The notes: generated by a model not told the origin, from the letters alone. Positions 12,256 to 21,374 are shown, counted from the first letter of the stretch. The stretch: DNA of 64,000 bases from a bacterium (GCA_014896235.1 JADBKU010000015.1:1-64000), one strand, 5' to 3'. Program-made: numbers and translations.

Positions 12256-13913
12256 GTGGTCGGCGGCAATTGTTGAAATTCGCGATTGAGCACGAACTGC
12301 TGAGCGATGCCCAGCACGTTCGAAGCAAGGTAATAGAGCGTCAGTCCAGCCGGCAAGTTGACGAAAATCAGGCTGAACACGATTGGCATATACATCATCA
12401 TCTTTTGCTGGCTGGGGTCGGGCTGCTTCGGCGCCATCCATTGTTGCAGGAAACCGGTGACCACCAGCAATCCGACCAACACTGGTATTCCATGACAATC
12501 CAGATACGGCAACCGCGGCATCCACGAAACCGGCAGGCAATCCGGGGCCGACAGGTCCTTGATCCAGCCAAAAAACGGAGCGTGCCGCAGTTGAATCGCG
12601 TTGAGCAGCGCCTCGTACAACGCGATAAAAACCGGTAACTGCACCGCCATCGGCAGGCATCCGCCGAGCGGATTGACGTGATTGCGCTTGTAAAGATCGA
12701 CCATCTCGCGGTTTAGCCGCTCCTGGTCGTCCTTGAATTTTTCGCGAATCCGCTCGACCTGCGGCTGCAATCGCTGCATCTTCATCATCGAGCGCTGGCC
12801 CTTGATCGACATCGGCAAGGTCGCCAGCCGCACGACGACGGTCAAGAGGATGATAGCAACGCCGTAGTTGGGCGCAAAACGATGAAATAGCTCCAACAAT
12901 TGCAGAAATGGCAGTGCGATAATCCCCGACCATCCGAAGTCGATCGCCTTGCGCAGAGCCGGATTCGCCGCTTCGAGGATTTGCAGGTCCTTGGGGCCGA
13001 AATAGACGCGCGCGGAGAGGTTCGAGGCGCCGGGGAAAACGATATTCGCATCGCCTTCAGCGCCTGCATAGCCCATCGTGAGCAAACCTTCGATCGGCTT
13101 TACCGGCATCACGACGGACAAAAAGTATCGATCGCCGAAGCCAGCGTAAGTGATCGGTCCGCTGATCGGCGCGACGCCTTTTTGCAGCGCTTTCTGCATC
13201 TCCGTAATCGATTTGTTCGCGATATCGGCTTGAATTTCCGGAATATCGCGATAACCGGCGCCTGCGGCCAGTGGACGGCTCATCGAGATGCCGATGCTTG
13301 CGAGCTTTGCGCCAGTCGGCGCTGCGACGCCGGCGTCGAGATCAAAAACATAGCTGCCGTTATGGAAGGCGAAGGTTTTGCGGAGCGTCAAGCCATCGGA
13401 GGTGGTCCCAACCAGCGTCAGTTTGACTTCGCCGCCCTTGGGCACGAAAAGATGGTCGGCGGCGTCGGTACGATAGACCACGTCGGCATCGCTAAAAGAA
13501 ACGCCGGAGCGCTCGAAAGTCAGGCCGAGCGGCAACCGTTCAGCCGACGGCGCCATCTGGTAAGGCGGACTGTCGGCGGCGCTGGTCGCGCGGTATTTCT
13601 TGAGCAGGAAGCTTTCGAGCCGGCCGCCGCGCGTGGTGATTTCCGCACGATAAAGATCAGTATCGATTACAATATCTCGCGCCGGGCCAGCCGAAATCGC
13701 CGTTTCAGGAGCGGATTTCGGCGCGGCCGAAGCGCCCGAGGCGCCACTGGTGGCCGCCGCTTCCGGAGTAGCGACGTTGCTTGGCGACGGCAGCGGCGTG
13801 GTCTTCGGATGAGGATGGGCGAGTTCGGGGTGTCGCCACTCAAGTAGTTGATTATAAAGGAAAATAATCCCCAGCGAGAGGAACAGGGCCAGTAACAGAC
13901 GGTAGTTGTCCAA
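12252..13913 (-). CDS. yidC: Membrane protein insertase YidC
   Basis: 553 residues. I chose a TTG start at 13913 (giving MDNYRLLLALFLSLG) because YidC proteins begin this way and AAGGAA lies just upstream; the open frame reaches 14033. An N-terminal membrane segment is followed by a large periplasmic domain (about residues 60-320), typical of Gram-negative YidC. Then come the conserved insertase core with a membrane segment near LPFLQLLELFHRF, MSIKGQRSMMKMQRLQP, CLPMAVQLPVFIALY and the C-terminal hairpin MMMYMPIVFSLIFVNLPAGL. It inserts proteins into the inner membrane with or without Sec. It ends in ATGA overlap with jag. Confidence 0.95.
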   Translation of the reverse strand: MDNYRLLLALFLSLGIIFLYNQLLEWRHPELAHPHPKTTPLPSPSNVATPEAAATSGASGASAAPKSAPETAISAGPARDIVIDTDLYRAEITTRGGRLESFLLKKYRATSAADSPPYQMAPSAERLPLGLTFERSGVSFSDADVVYRTDAADHLFVPKGGEVKLTLVGTTSDGLTLRKTFAFHNGSYVFDLDAGVAAPTGAKLASIGISMSRPLAAGAGYRDIPEIQADIANKSITEMQKALQKGVAPISGPITYAGFGDRYFLSVVMPVKPIEGLLTMGYAGAEGDANIVFPGASNLSARVYFGPKDLQILEAANPALRKAIDFGWSGIIALPFLQLLELFHRFAPNYGVAIILLTVVVRLATLPMSIKGQRSMMKMQRLQPQVERIREKFKDDQERLNREMVDLYKRNHVNPLGGCLPMAVQLPVFIALYEALLNAIQLRHAPFFGWIKDLSAPDCLPVSWMPRLPYLDCHGIPVLVGLLVVTGFLQQWMAPKQPDPSQQKMMMYMPIVFSLIFVNLPAGLTLYYLASNVLGIAQQFVLNREFQQLPPTT

Positions 13914-13926
13914 GAGGTTCCTTGAG

Positions 13927-14214
13927 TTATGCGCCAGCCGGACGCCGCGGCGCCGGATCGTGGCCAAATCCGCCCGCCGGACGGCAGCGGCCGAGCCGTT
14001 TCGCGGCCATCCATCCGCCGGCGAACACGCCATGCTCGCGAATCGCGTCGCGCGCGTATTCGGAACAGGTGGGCGTGAAACGGCAGGCCGGGCCGAACCA
14101 AGCCGTCAGCAGCGGTGAAATCGAAACACGATAAAGATTAATCAGGAATATCGCAGCATATCGAGGAGCATTTCGCGCGATGCCGCCGATTCGCGATTTC
14201 GCTGGAACGTTCAT
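13927..14214 (-). CDS. yidD: YidD membrane-insertion efficiency factor
   Basis: 95 residues from the ATG at 14214. The diagnostic block ISPLLTAWFGPACRFTPTCSEYA is present, with the two conserved cysteines, followed by AIREHGVFAGGWMAAKRLGRCRP. The family is a small peripheral inner-membrane protein that aids YidC-dependent insertion. The start overlaps the rnpA stop by four bases, and the gene ends 13 bases before the yidC start, so translation is probably coupled. Confidence 0.93.
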   Translation of the reverse strand: MNVPAKSRIGGIARNAPRYAAIFLINLYRVSISPLLTAWFGPACRFTPTCSEYARDAIREHGVFAGGWMAAKRLGRCRPAGGFGHDPAPRRPAGA

Positions 14215-14549
14215 GGCGCGCGAGTCCCCGTCCGCGCCGCGATCGAGCGCACCGCCGCCAGCAGTTCGACGCGAATCGACGAATAGGGCATCGCGCCCGC
14301 GCCCGGCCGCGCAATCACGACCAGCGAGATTTCTTCCGGCAGCATCGGTCGGAGTTCCAGCCGGTAACATTCGCGAATCCGTCGCTTCACTCGATTCCGT
14401 ACAACCGCGTTGCCGATGCGGCGCGAGATGGTGACGCCCATCCGCTTGCGATCGCCGGGCGCGAGCCGTCCCGCATAAACGATGAAATGGGCGGTTTGAT
14501 AACGTGCGCCGATTCGCTGCAGGCGGAGAAATTCGCTGCGCCGATGCAA
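14211..14549 (-). CDS. rnpA: Ribonuclease P protein component
   Basis: 112 residues if translated from the TTG at 14549 (MHRRSEFLRLQ). No ATG or GTG lies in frame between the rpmH stop and this codon, so the start is uncertain by a few residues. The conserved basic motif MGVTISRRIGNAVVRNRVKRRIRE is present, with the RNA-binding RNR...R pattern, and the C-terminal VVIARPGAGAMPYSSI strand. It is the protein subunit that helps RNase P RNA mature tRNA 5' ends. It overlaps yidD by four bases and follows rpmH by about 50 bases. Confidence 0.9.
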   Translation of the reverse strand: MHRRSEFLRLQRIGARYQTAHFIVYAGRLAPGDRKRMGVTISRRIGNAVVRNRVKRRIRECYRLELRPMLPEEISLVVIARPGAGAMPYSSIRVELLAAVRSIAARTGTRAP

Positions 14550-14599
14550 TCGGTCGGCGGCGCCATACGACTGTCCAGTCCGGCCGCGCGCGTTGGCGC

Positions 14600-14758
14600 C
14601 TAGCCGGGCTGTTTCGGCGGAATCGTTACGGTCAGGCGTGCGCGCCCCTTCGCGCGGCGCCGTTTGAGGACGCGGCGTCCCCCCGGCGTCGCCATCCGGG
14701 CGAGGAAGCCGTGCGTGCGCTTGCGTCGGCGATTGTGCGGTTGATAGGTCCTTTTCAT
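14600..14758 (-). CDS. rpmH: 50S ribosomal protein L34
   Basis: 52 residues from the ATG at 14758. It starts [19 protein letters not shown], the near-invariant L34 N-terminus, followed by [21 protein letters not shown] short extra tail ([13 protein letters not shown]) extends it by about eight residues beyond many L34 proteins. It is the first gene of the rpmH-rnpA-yidD-yidC-jag operon. No dnaA gene is next to it here; a carbonic anhydrase gene lies upstream instead. Confidence 0.95.
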   Translation of the reverse strand: MKRTYQPHNRRRKRTHGFLARMATPGGRRVLKRRRAKGRARLTVTIPPKQPG

Positions 14759-14989
14759 CGGTCGCGGCCAATTTTTCTGAGCTTGCGGCAATCACCGCGC
14801 TCATCACCTGTTCGGATAGTCGAAAAAGGCGCGCCGGTCTGGCCGCCCATGAACCACTAATCGAACCATACCGCGCCGTGCGCCGCAAGTCTGCCGCAAG
14901 GCTGTTCGACCATCCGCCGGAGCCAACCGCGGCGCGGCGGAGATATGGAAAATCAGGCGCTGCGCAACCGGGCGCGCTCGCCCGCGCGA

Positions 14990-15784
14990 TTACGGGGTCA
15001 GCATCGTCACCGCCTGCGTGTCAAGGCTATAGACGCCTGCGGCGATCGCCAGCGCGCCCTGTTTGACGAGGTTGCGGAACGGCTGTTTCGAACTCAGACG
15101 AGCTGCGGTCAACAGGGCATGTTGGTTGATCGCGACCGGCAGCACTTGGTTCGGATCATTGGGATTTCCGCCGCTTTGCCGAACGATGATTCGAGCTTTT
15201 CTGACTGCGGGATAGATGATGCTCACGAACACCGGCGCTGGGCGCGGATAGCTCTCGACCGCCGCTTTGACCGCGCCGCACTTCTGATGGCCAAGCACCA
15301 GCAGCGCCAGGGCGCCCAGATGGTTCACACCGTAAGCGAGGCTCTGCACGCCGACGAGAGTGTCGCTGTTGCCTGCGACGCGCACGACAAACAGGTCGCC
15401 AAGTCCCTGGTCAAAAATCAATTCCGGCGGCACGCGAGAGTCCGAGCAGGACAGAATCGCCGCGAACGGGGTTTGCCCATATTGGTCCACGCAACTGCGG
15501 CGGGTCGAATCTTCGCCCGGATGCTGCTGCTGGCCGGTCGCCCACAGATCGTTTCCGGCGGCGAGCGCCGCCAGCGCGTCGGCGGGCGTGGTTGGGCGAT
15601 TCGGATTGCAATAGACCGGAGTCGTGGCGGCAAGAGCCAGATGCGCGGGTGTCAGCGTCCAGCATAATCCGGCGATGCCGGCGAGTCCGCCAAGCCGGAG
15701 AAACGCGCGGCGATCGATCGCTTGGATTCGGGCGGACGCCGCGAGCTGTATGGAACCGTGGTTTGCGTTGCACTCGTGCTTCAT
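14990..15784 (-). CDS. Beta-class carbonic anhydrase with Tat-like export signal
   Basis: 264 residues from the ATG at 15784. Residues about 20-55 form a twin-arginine-like signal (DRRAFLRLGG followed by a hydrophobic stretch ending ALAA), suggesting export of a folded metalloenzyme. The mature part has the beta-CA zinc and dyad motifs: ILSCSDSRVPPELIFDQ, FVVRVAGN and LVLGHQKCGAVKA, so Cys, Asp/Arg, His and Cys are all in place. It hydrates CO2 to bicarbonate, here probably in the periplasm. It is 231 bases upstream of rpmH on the same strand, and probably a separate unit. Confidence 0.88.
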   Translation of the reverse strand: MKHECNANHGSIQLAASARIQAIDRRAFLRLGGLAGIAGLCWTLTPAHLALAATTPVYCNPNRPTTPADALAALAAGNDLWATGQQQHPGEDSTRRSCVDQYGQTPFAAILSCSDSRVPPELIFDQGLGDLFVVRVAGNSDTLVGVQSLAYGVNHLGALALLVLGHQKCGAVKAAVESYPRPAPVFVSIIYPAVRKARIIVRQSGGNPNDPNQVLPVAINQHALLTAARLSSKQPFRNLVKQGALAIAAGVYSLDTQAVTMLTP

Positions 15785-16003
15785 AGTTGCCGCCGCCAAA
15801 GTTGGAATGCGCGGACGATACTGATGCTCAAATAAGCAACGAGTTCAGTAAATGCAATACGTTACGGATTCGCGGATGATAGAGGTCAATAAATCGTCTA
15901 TGAGCGAAACGGCCCGCAAAGCTTATGTGGATTTGCAAAATTCCGTGTCGGCCGAATAAAGAAAGCCCTGACCGTACCGGCGAAAGCATGGAGGAAACGA
16001 TCG

Positions 16004-16612
16004 ATGGGCAAACGATTACGGCCGGTGCCGCGCGCTGAAGCGCCGGCGGAGGTGCAGGAGATTTATAAGGAATTTTTCGGCGACCGCGATCCGGTGGCGA
16101 ATCCCGGCACCGCAACCGGCACGCCGGGCGATTACTGGACCACCTATGCGCTCGTACCGGATATTCTAAAAATGTCGCGCGCGTCGCTGCTGGCGATGTT
16201 GCAGCCGGGGCGGATCGTGGAGCCGCGCTTTCGCGAACTGGCGATTTTGCGCGCCGCGATCGTCGGCGATTCGCGCTTCGAGTATTCGCAACACCTGAAA
16301 GTCGCGCGCATGGTTGGAATTTCCGAAGACAAACTCGCCGCAATCAAAGGATGGATCACCAGCGACCAGTTCGATGCGGCGGAACGGGCGGTGATGGCGG
16401 CGGCGGACGAAATGGTTGGGCGAAATTTGATCGAAGACGCCACGTTCGCCAATCTGAAGCGCCATTTCAACGACGCGCAGATAATGGAGATTGTCTATGT
16501 CGTTGCGCTGTGGCGGATGCACGGCATGATCGTCCGCGCGCTTCATCTGGAGTACGACGACGACACCACGGCGCGCATGCAGGAAATTCCCGCTCCGCCC
16601 GCGCATTCGTGA
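16004..16612 (+). CDS. Carboxymuconolactone decarboxylase/AhpD-like protein
   Basis: 202 residues, of the longer AhpD-like type. The helical CMD core is seen in FRELAILRAAIVGDSRFEYSQHLKVARMVGISEDKLAAI. However, the usual catalytic CxxC is replaced: the place where AhpD has E-x-x-C-x-x-C reads RAAIVGDSRFEYSQH, with no cysteine. A thiol peroxidase function is therefore unlikely; a decarboxylase/isomerase-like or unknown role is more probable. An RBS (GGAGG, 15990-15994) precedes the ATG. The gene stands alone with about 220 bases upstream. Confidence 0.8.
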   Translation: MGKRLRPVPRAEAPAEVQEIYKEFFGDRDPVANPGTATGTPGDYWTTYALVPDILKMSRASLLAMLQPGRIVEPRFRELAILRAAIVGDSRFEYSQHLKVARMVGISEDKLAAIKGWITSDQFDAAERAVMAAADEMVGRNLIEDATFANLKRHFNDAQIMEIVYVVALWRMHGMIVRALHLEYDDDTTARMQEIPAPPAHS

Positions 16613-16754
16613 AGATCGAGTTTTCGTTGCTGCGTCGAATAACTTAGCATCGAAAACAGCTTTCGAAGATTTATAAGTTATTAAATCAGCATAAAGCGAC
16701 GTTGGAGCTGAATCTGGCTTCACCGCTAGGGCAGCTCCGCAAAAAGTCCGTTCC

Positions 16755-16813
16755 GTCATTCTGAGCGAAGCGGAAAATCCCAGGTTCACTTCGGAGACTC
16801 CGTTCAGAATGAC
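16755..16813. repeat. REP-like interspersed inverted repeat
   Basis: GTCATTCTGA at 16755-16764 is the exact inverse of TCAGAATGAC at 16804-16813. Between them is a GCGAAGCGGAAAATCCC-like segment. This pattern (CATTCTGAGCGAAGCG ... CAGAATGAC) resembles a family of intergenic repeats found in many bacterial genomes. Only one copy is seen in this window. Confidence 0.55.
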
Positions 16814-16908
16814 AATCTGACTAAATAATCGCGTAGATTGGCTTATTGAAGCCAAAAATTGTGGTTAAAGATTAAATTTTCAAGATTATGGCGGTAATTC
16901 ATCAGTCT

Positions 16909-16932
16909 TGCATACATCCCACGAAGTATGCA
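16909..16932. promoter_or_regulatory. Palindrome upstream of the lipoprotein gene, possible operator
   Basis: TGCATAC (16909-16915) and GTATGCA (16926-16932) form a perfect inverted repeat with a 10-base spacer, about 80 bases before the lipoprotein start. It has the size and symmetry of a dimeric regulator site; the regulator is unknown. Confidence 0.3.
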
Positions 16933-17010
16933 TCTTATTGTCCGTCAGAGATAATGCTTGGCGCCGTCGAGGGGTTATTCGTCTGAAGACGGCGGGAGGA
17001 GTGCACGTCG

Positions 17011-18354
17011 ATGATACAAGAAAAACGCGGAAGAGGTCGGCTTGGAATTGCCGCTACGGCGGCGACGCTGATGGCGTTGGTTGGCGTAAGCGGATGCGGC
17101 CCGGATTCGGGCGGAGGTACCACGCCGCCGCCACCTCCAGTGACCGCGAACGCCTGTCAGCCGGGCAATGCGATGCAGGTGGTGGTGGATAAGAAAGGCA
17201 AGACGGTCACGGCCTATATCCCGAACAGCGATTGGGATGGAAGCAACGGTCCGGGCATCCAGGTGGTTCCGGTCGAAGGCTCGAGCCAGACCTGCCAGGA
17301 AATTACCACCACAGACGACATCAACTCTTGCGCTTACGACAACAGGACGCAGCAGGTCGTATGCACATCGAACGACACGAATGTTTACGTGATTTCGGGA
17401 ACCACGATCACACAGACGCTTAACAGCGGCGGCGTATATCCTGGCGGAGTGTTTTCTGGAGGTGGCTGCGCAACCTGCAATATCGCGATGGGCAACGGGG
17501 TCGCGGCAATCGGGGTCGGGATGGCCGAAGGCGTTACAGGGTACGAGTTGCTCGATCTAACGAACGATCTTTTCACCGCGCCGCTGCAGGCGTCAGCCCA
17601 AATTTCCGAGGCGCCGTCGTTCGATCCCAAGCGCGAGTTGCTGCTTAGTCCAAATTACAATCCGGTGGGTGGCTACCAGATTGTCAAGGTCAACCCTTCG
17701 AACGGCGCGATTTCGTTCTACGATTACTCAGACAATACGACCAATCTCTCCAGCTATTTCCCTGATTCCGCTGGCGAAGATTGCTCGACCGGCGTCGCCT
17801 TGAGCACGCTGGAATCCACCAACCAGATGTTCTTGGCGAATTTGAACAAGGCTATCTATTCCACGAGCGGCTCGCCGCTGACGTGGGACGCGCCCAGCCA
17901 GATTCAGACGTTGGCCGGATTCGAAACTTTCACTGCAGGAACGACCGGCATTGCGGTGGCGCCGGGTTCGCACGTCGCGTTGCTCGAAGACGAATTCGGC
18001 ACGACGGCGTTCGGCGCGATCAAATTGCCTTCGACCGCTGGCAACGGCGCGCCCTCGGTCGTCGATTGGGTGGTTGCGAACATGCCGAACGATCCGAGCG
18101 GCGCGGGATGGGAGATGCCGGACGATCCGCACGGACTGACCGCCTATGTCAGCCCGAATTCCAAAAAACCGATCGGGCTGATTACCAATTTGTCGCGGAC
18201 CTATCTTGCGGTGGTCGATATCAACGCGCTGCTCAAGGCGCAGCGCGCGGGAACGTCTGGTTCAGCCGCGCATGAAGTTAATTCGAGCGTCGATCTGTTG
18301 AGCACGGGCATCGTGAAGTTCATCCCGATGTGCGCGACGCCGCCGCCATCCTAA
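17011..18354 (+). CDS. Uncharacterised secreted lipoprotein
   Basis: 447 residues. It has a lipoprotein signal peptide: basic start (IQEKRGRGR), a hydrophobic segment and a lipobox VSGC with the acylated Cys at residue 29, then a Gly/Pro linker (GGGTTPPPPP). The rest is low in charge and rich in Gly, Thr, Ser and Asn with short strand-like segments (FETFTAGTTGIAVAPGSHVALLEDEFG), compatible with a beta-propeller-like extracellular domain. I recognise no family. It is monocistronic, with a strong terminator 30 bases after the stop. Confidence 0.75.
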   Translation: MIQEKRGRGRLGIAATAATLMALVGVSGCGPDSGGGTTPPPPPVTANACQPGNAMQVVVDKKGKTVTAYIPNSDWDGSNGPGIQVVPVEGSSQTCQEITTTDDINSCAYDNRTQQVVCTSNDTNVYVISGTTITQTLNSGGVYPGGVFSGGGCATCNIAMGNGVAAIGVGMAEGVTGYELLDLTNDLFTAPLQASAQISEAPSFDPKRELLLSPNYNPVGGYQIVKVNPSNGAISFYDYSDNTTNLSSYFPDSAGEDCSTGVALSTLESTNQMFLANLNKAIYSTSGSPLTWDAPSQIQTLAGFETFTAGTTGIAVAPGSHVALLEDEFGTTAFGAIKLPSTAGNGAPSVVDWVVANMPNDPSGAGWEMPDDPHGLTAYVSPNSKKPIGLITNLSRTYLAVVDINALLKAQRAGTSGSAAHEVNSSVDLLSTGIVKFIPMCATPPPS

Positions 18355-18383
18355 GAATTCCAGGATTGTCATGGCAAAATCTG

Positions 18384-18418
18384 CGGCGCGGGCCATCGCG
18401 GCTCGCGCCGTTTTTTTT
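18384..18418 (+). terminator. Rho-independent terminator of the lipoprotein gene
   Basis: An 11-bp stem (18384-18394 with 18400-18410, one G-U pair) with a five-base loop is followed by eight T. It lies between the lipoprotein stop (18354) and the convergent copB stop (18432). Confidence 0.85.
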
Positions 18419-18431
18419 GGCGCGGCTCGCC

Positions 18432-19247
18432 TCAGTACCAGACGCGCGTGCCGAAGACGAAACGAGGATCGACCGCGAGGCCGCCTTCGTTGCGAGTGAA
18501 ATCGGCCGTTTCGCCAAATGCCCCAGTGTACGCGAAGCCCAAGTAGGGCGCGAACTTGCGGCTGATTTCGTAACGGATGCGCAGGCCGGCGTCGAGTTCG
18601 GAAAAGCCGGTTCCGACCGCGCGCGCGGGATCGGCCTTGGTATAGAAGAGCATCTCTGCCTCGGGCTGTGCGATCAGGCGATTGGTGATCAGGATGTCGT
18701 AGCTGCCGACCACGCGCGCGGCGAAATGGCCGGCGTCGCGCGCGTAAAGCGTCGCTTCGAAATCGAAGAATTCCGGCGCAAGTCCCTCTATTCCCAGCGC
18801 GCCCCAATAGCGCGGCGGGCCGGAATCGCCGTCGTAGCGCAAGCCCGCCTGCCAATCGAAGTAGCGCAGAAAGGGAATCGGCCGATCGTAAAGCATTTCC
18901 TGGATGCCGTCGGTCATCCGGCCGCGCTCGAAAAATCCCTCCGACTTGAACCAGAGCTTGTTCCAATCGGTTCCGATCCATCCCTGACCGTCCCATCGCA
19001 GCTCCGTGTCCGGACCGTTGGTACGTCCTTCAAGCTGGTCGAAGAGGATGTGCGCGATGATCGGATCGTCCATCACCGGCGGATTCCACGAGCTGGCGGG
19101 CTGCGAGCCGCTTTGGGGAGTCGGCGGCGCGGTTTGCGCGCGCGCGGCGCCGACCGCGGTCGCGATTGCGGCCAGCAGGATCGCCAAGCATGCGAATGCG
19201 GATCGACCGGGCCGCGCCTGCGCGCACACGCGGGCGCGGCCCCTCAC
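18432..19247 (-). CDS. copB: Copper resistance protein B (outer membrane)
   Basis: 271 residues from a GTG at 19247 that overlaps the copA stop (GTGA); the open frame continues further upstream within copA. A signal peptide is followed by the CopB beta-barrel: DDPIIAHILFDQLEGR, a WDGQGWIGTDWNKLWFKSEG strand, DWQAGLRYD and a C-terminal aromatic end (RFVFGTRVWY), typical of outer-membrane barrels. The Met-rich N-terminal region of many CopB proteins is absent or very short here. CopB is thought to sequester or pass copper at the outer membrane together with CopA. Confidence 0.88.
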   Translation of the reverse strand: MRGRARVCAQARPGRSAFACLAILLAAIATAVGAARAQTAPPTPQSGSQPASSWNPPVMDDPIIAHILFDQLEGRTNGPDTELRWDGQGWIGTDWNKLWFKSEGFFERGRMTDGIQEMLYDRPIPFLRYFDWQAGLRYDGDSGPPRYWGALGIEGLAPEFFDFEATLYARDAGHFAARVVGSYDILITNRLIAQPEAEMLFYTKADPARAVGTGFSELDAGLRIRYEISRKFAPYLGFAYTGAFGETADFTRNEGGLAVDPRFVFGTRVWY

Positions 19248-21181
19248 GCTACGACTACCTCGCGGAACATCCCGGACTCCATGTGATAGAGCAGATGGCA
19301 ATGATAGGCCCATCGACCGGGCGTGTCGGCGCTGACGAGGTAACTCAGCCGTTCGCCGGGTTTGACGTTGATGGTGTGCTTGTAGGGTCGGCGATCGCCG
19401 TGGCCGTTTTCGAGTTCGCTCCAGAGCCCATGGAGATGAATCGGATGCGCCATCATGGTGTCGTTGACAAGGATAATCCGCACGCGCTCGCCCAACCTGA
19501 GCCTGAGCGGTTCGGCCTCGCTGAATTTCCGGCCGTTGAAACCCCAGATGAACCGCTCCATGTTGCCGGTGAGATGAAGCTCGATTTCGCGTTCGGGCGG
19601 CCGCGGATCGGCGCCGCGATAGCGGGCGCGCAGGTCGGCATAGGTGAGCACGCGGCGGCCATTGTCCCTCAATCCGATCCCGGGATCGCCGAGGCGTTCG
19701 GAAGGCGATTGCGCAACGTTGTCAACCTCCGGTCCGAGCCGCAGCGCGATCGGTTCCGGTGGTTGCGGCGCGGCCACGATCGCCGGAGCGCCCGCCAGCG
19801 GAGTATTCGGGTTGGGCTGAGGAAACGGCGTCGCGCCAAAATCGCGGCCGGCGCCGTTTTGACCGCCGTTTGGCGACGCCGCGGGAGCCCGCATCGAGCC
19901 GGGTTCGCTGCGCAGGGATTCGCCCATATCCATCCCGGCCATATCGCCGATCATACGGGGCATATTCATCGATGACGCGGCGGCGGGCGCGGTATGATCC
20001 TCCATCTTCATGCCGGGCGTCGAGTTCATCGCGCCCATCCCCATATCGACCATAGTCAATCGCGGACGCGGATCCATCGGCGGGATCGGCGCAGTCATCC
20101 CCGGCGCGGGCGCGAGCGTGCCGCGCGCAAAACCGGTGCGGTCTTCGGCTTGGACGAAAATGGTATAGGCGCGAGCGGCTTGTGGCGCGACGATAACGTC
20201 ATAGGTTTCGGCGACCGAGATGCGGAATTCGTCGATCGTCACGGGATCAACGTCGTTGCCGTCGGCCTGCACCACCGTCATCGGCAGCCCGGGAATCCGC
20301 ACGTCGAAGATCGACATCGAGGAACCGTTGATGAAGCGCAAGCGCACGCGCTCGCCCGCGTGGAAAAGCCCGGTCCAGTTGGCCGCGGGCGTCGCGCCAT
20401 TCATCAGATAGGTGTAGGTGGCGCCGCTCACGTCGAGGATGTCGGCGGGACTCATGTTCATCGCGCCCCATCTGAGCCGTTCGGCCAGGGTTGGTCGGAA
20501 GCCGCTTTTCCTGGCGTCTGAAATAAAGGTCCCCACCGTCGGCTGATGAAAATTATAGTAGTCGCTTTGCTGCTTCAGGTTGGCGAAGACGGTTTCGGGA
20601 TTTTCGTCAGTCCAATCCGAGAGCAGAACGACATAATCGCGATCGTATTGAAGCGGGTCGGCGCCGGCGGGTTCGATGATCAACGGTCCGTAATGGCCGG
20701 TCTGTTCCTGAAAGCGGCTGTGGCTGTGATACCAGTACGTGCCATGCTGCAGAACGGGAAAGCGATAGACGAAGGTTTCGCCCGGCGCGATTCCGGGGAA
20801 GCTGAGGCCGGGCACGCCGTCCATCGCGGCCGGCACGCGCACGCCATGCCAATGGATCGAGGTGGGTTCGCGCAGGCGGTTGGTGACGGCGATCGTAACC
20901 GTATCGCCTTCGCGCCAATGGAGTTCCGGACCCGGCACGGAGCCGTTTACGGCGGTCGCGATGCGCCGGCGGCCGGTATAATTGACGGCGACTTCCTCAA
21001 GCGTCAGTTCAAAATGCTTGCCGCGCAGGATTTCCTGCTGGCGCAGGGAATCGAGCGCCAAAACCGGCCATGAACGAAGATCCACGGCTGCGACGACGCC
21101 CGCCGCGACCATTCCCTGCACGAAGCGGCGGCGGGTGAGGCCTGCTCGCTTAAACGAGAAAGCGCTGTTTTCGTAACGCAT
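19244..21181 (-). CDS. copA: Copper resistance protein A, periplasmic multicopper oxidase
   Basis: 645 residues. The Tat signal is TRRRFVQGMVAAGVVAAV. The cupredoxin copper ligands are all seen: SIHWHG, WYHSHSRFQEQTG, AHPIHLHG and AYHCHLLYHMESGMF. A Met-rich insert (about residues 385-440, with MPRMIGDMAGMDMGES) is a likely Cu(I) site, followed by a Pro/Asn-rich linker. The family oxidises Cu(I) in the periplasm. It overlaps copB by four bases, so the two are translated together. A candidate operator lies 170-190 bases upstream. Confidence 0.93.
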   Translation of the reverse strand: MRYENSAFSFKRAGLTRRRFVQGMVAAGVVAAVDLRSWPVLALDSLRQQEILRGKHFELTLEEVAVNYTGRRRIATAVNGSVPGPELHWREGDTVTIAVTNRLREPTSIHWHGVRVPAAMDGVPGLSFPGIAPGETFVYRFPVLQHGTYWYHSHSRFQEQTGHYGPLIIEPAGADPLQYDRDYVVLLSDWTDENPETVFANLKQQSDYYNFHQPTVGTFISDARKSGFRPTLAERLRWGAMNMSPADILDVSGATYTYLMNGATPAANWTGLFHAGERVRLRFINGSSMSIFDVRIPGLPMTVVQADGNDVDPVTIDEFRISVAETYDVIVAPQAARAYTIFVQAEDRTGFARGTLAPAPGMTAPIPPMDPRPRLTMVDMGMGAMNSTPGMKMEDHTAPAAASSMNMPRMIGDMAGMDMGESLRSEPGSMRAPAASPNGGQNGAGRDFGATPFPQPNPNTPLAGAPAIVAAPQPPEPIALRLGPEVDNVAQSPSERLGDPGIGLRDNGRRVLTYADLRARYRGADPRPPEREIELHLTGNMERFIWGFNGRKFSEAEPLRLRLGERVRIILVNDTMMAHPIHLHGLWSELENGHGDRRPYKHTINVKPGERLSYLVSADTPGRWAYHCHLLYHMESGMFREVVVA

Positions 21182-21354
21182 CGATTGCTGATTCGCGCGA
21201 ATGAGGCTTGGACAAGATTGGCTCGATGGCCGCGGATGGGTCCGGCGCCGCGAAATGAATTATTGGCCTGCCGGCCCCGCCCGAAGCAAGTCTGCGCTCC
21301 GCTCGAACGGGGCGATTGCCAATGAGCCGGGCGTCCAATAAGGTGTTAGCTCAT

Positions 21355-21374
21355 GTAATGTTCAGCATCATTAC
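21355..21374. promoter_or_regulatory. Inverted repeat upstream of copA, possible cop-box-like operator
   Basis: GTAATG (21355-21360) and CATTAC (21369-21374) are inverted repeats separated by eight bases, about 175 bases before the copA start and 100 bases before the divergent nucleotidyltransferase gene. The layout resembles binding sites of CopR-type response regulators, but the match is short. No copRS genes are in the window. Confidence 0.25.

Larger units (their letters stand above)
16613..17010. other. Intergenic region with two inverted repeats
   Basis: About 400 bases, visibly A+T-richer than the neighbours, with no credible gene. It holds a REP-like inverted repeat (16755-16813) and a 7-bp palindrome with a 10-base spacer (16909-16932), each listed separately. 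A GGAGGAG ribosome site precedes the lipoprotein start at 17011. Confidence 0.6.

Noticed and set aside
12256-12933. Open extension upstream of jag.
   Set aside because: It lies within yidC in another phase; Jag homology begins at the ATG at 12255.
18330-19286. A 318-codon frame opposite copB.
   Set aside because: Antisense shadow of copB, crossing a terminator, with no family motif.
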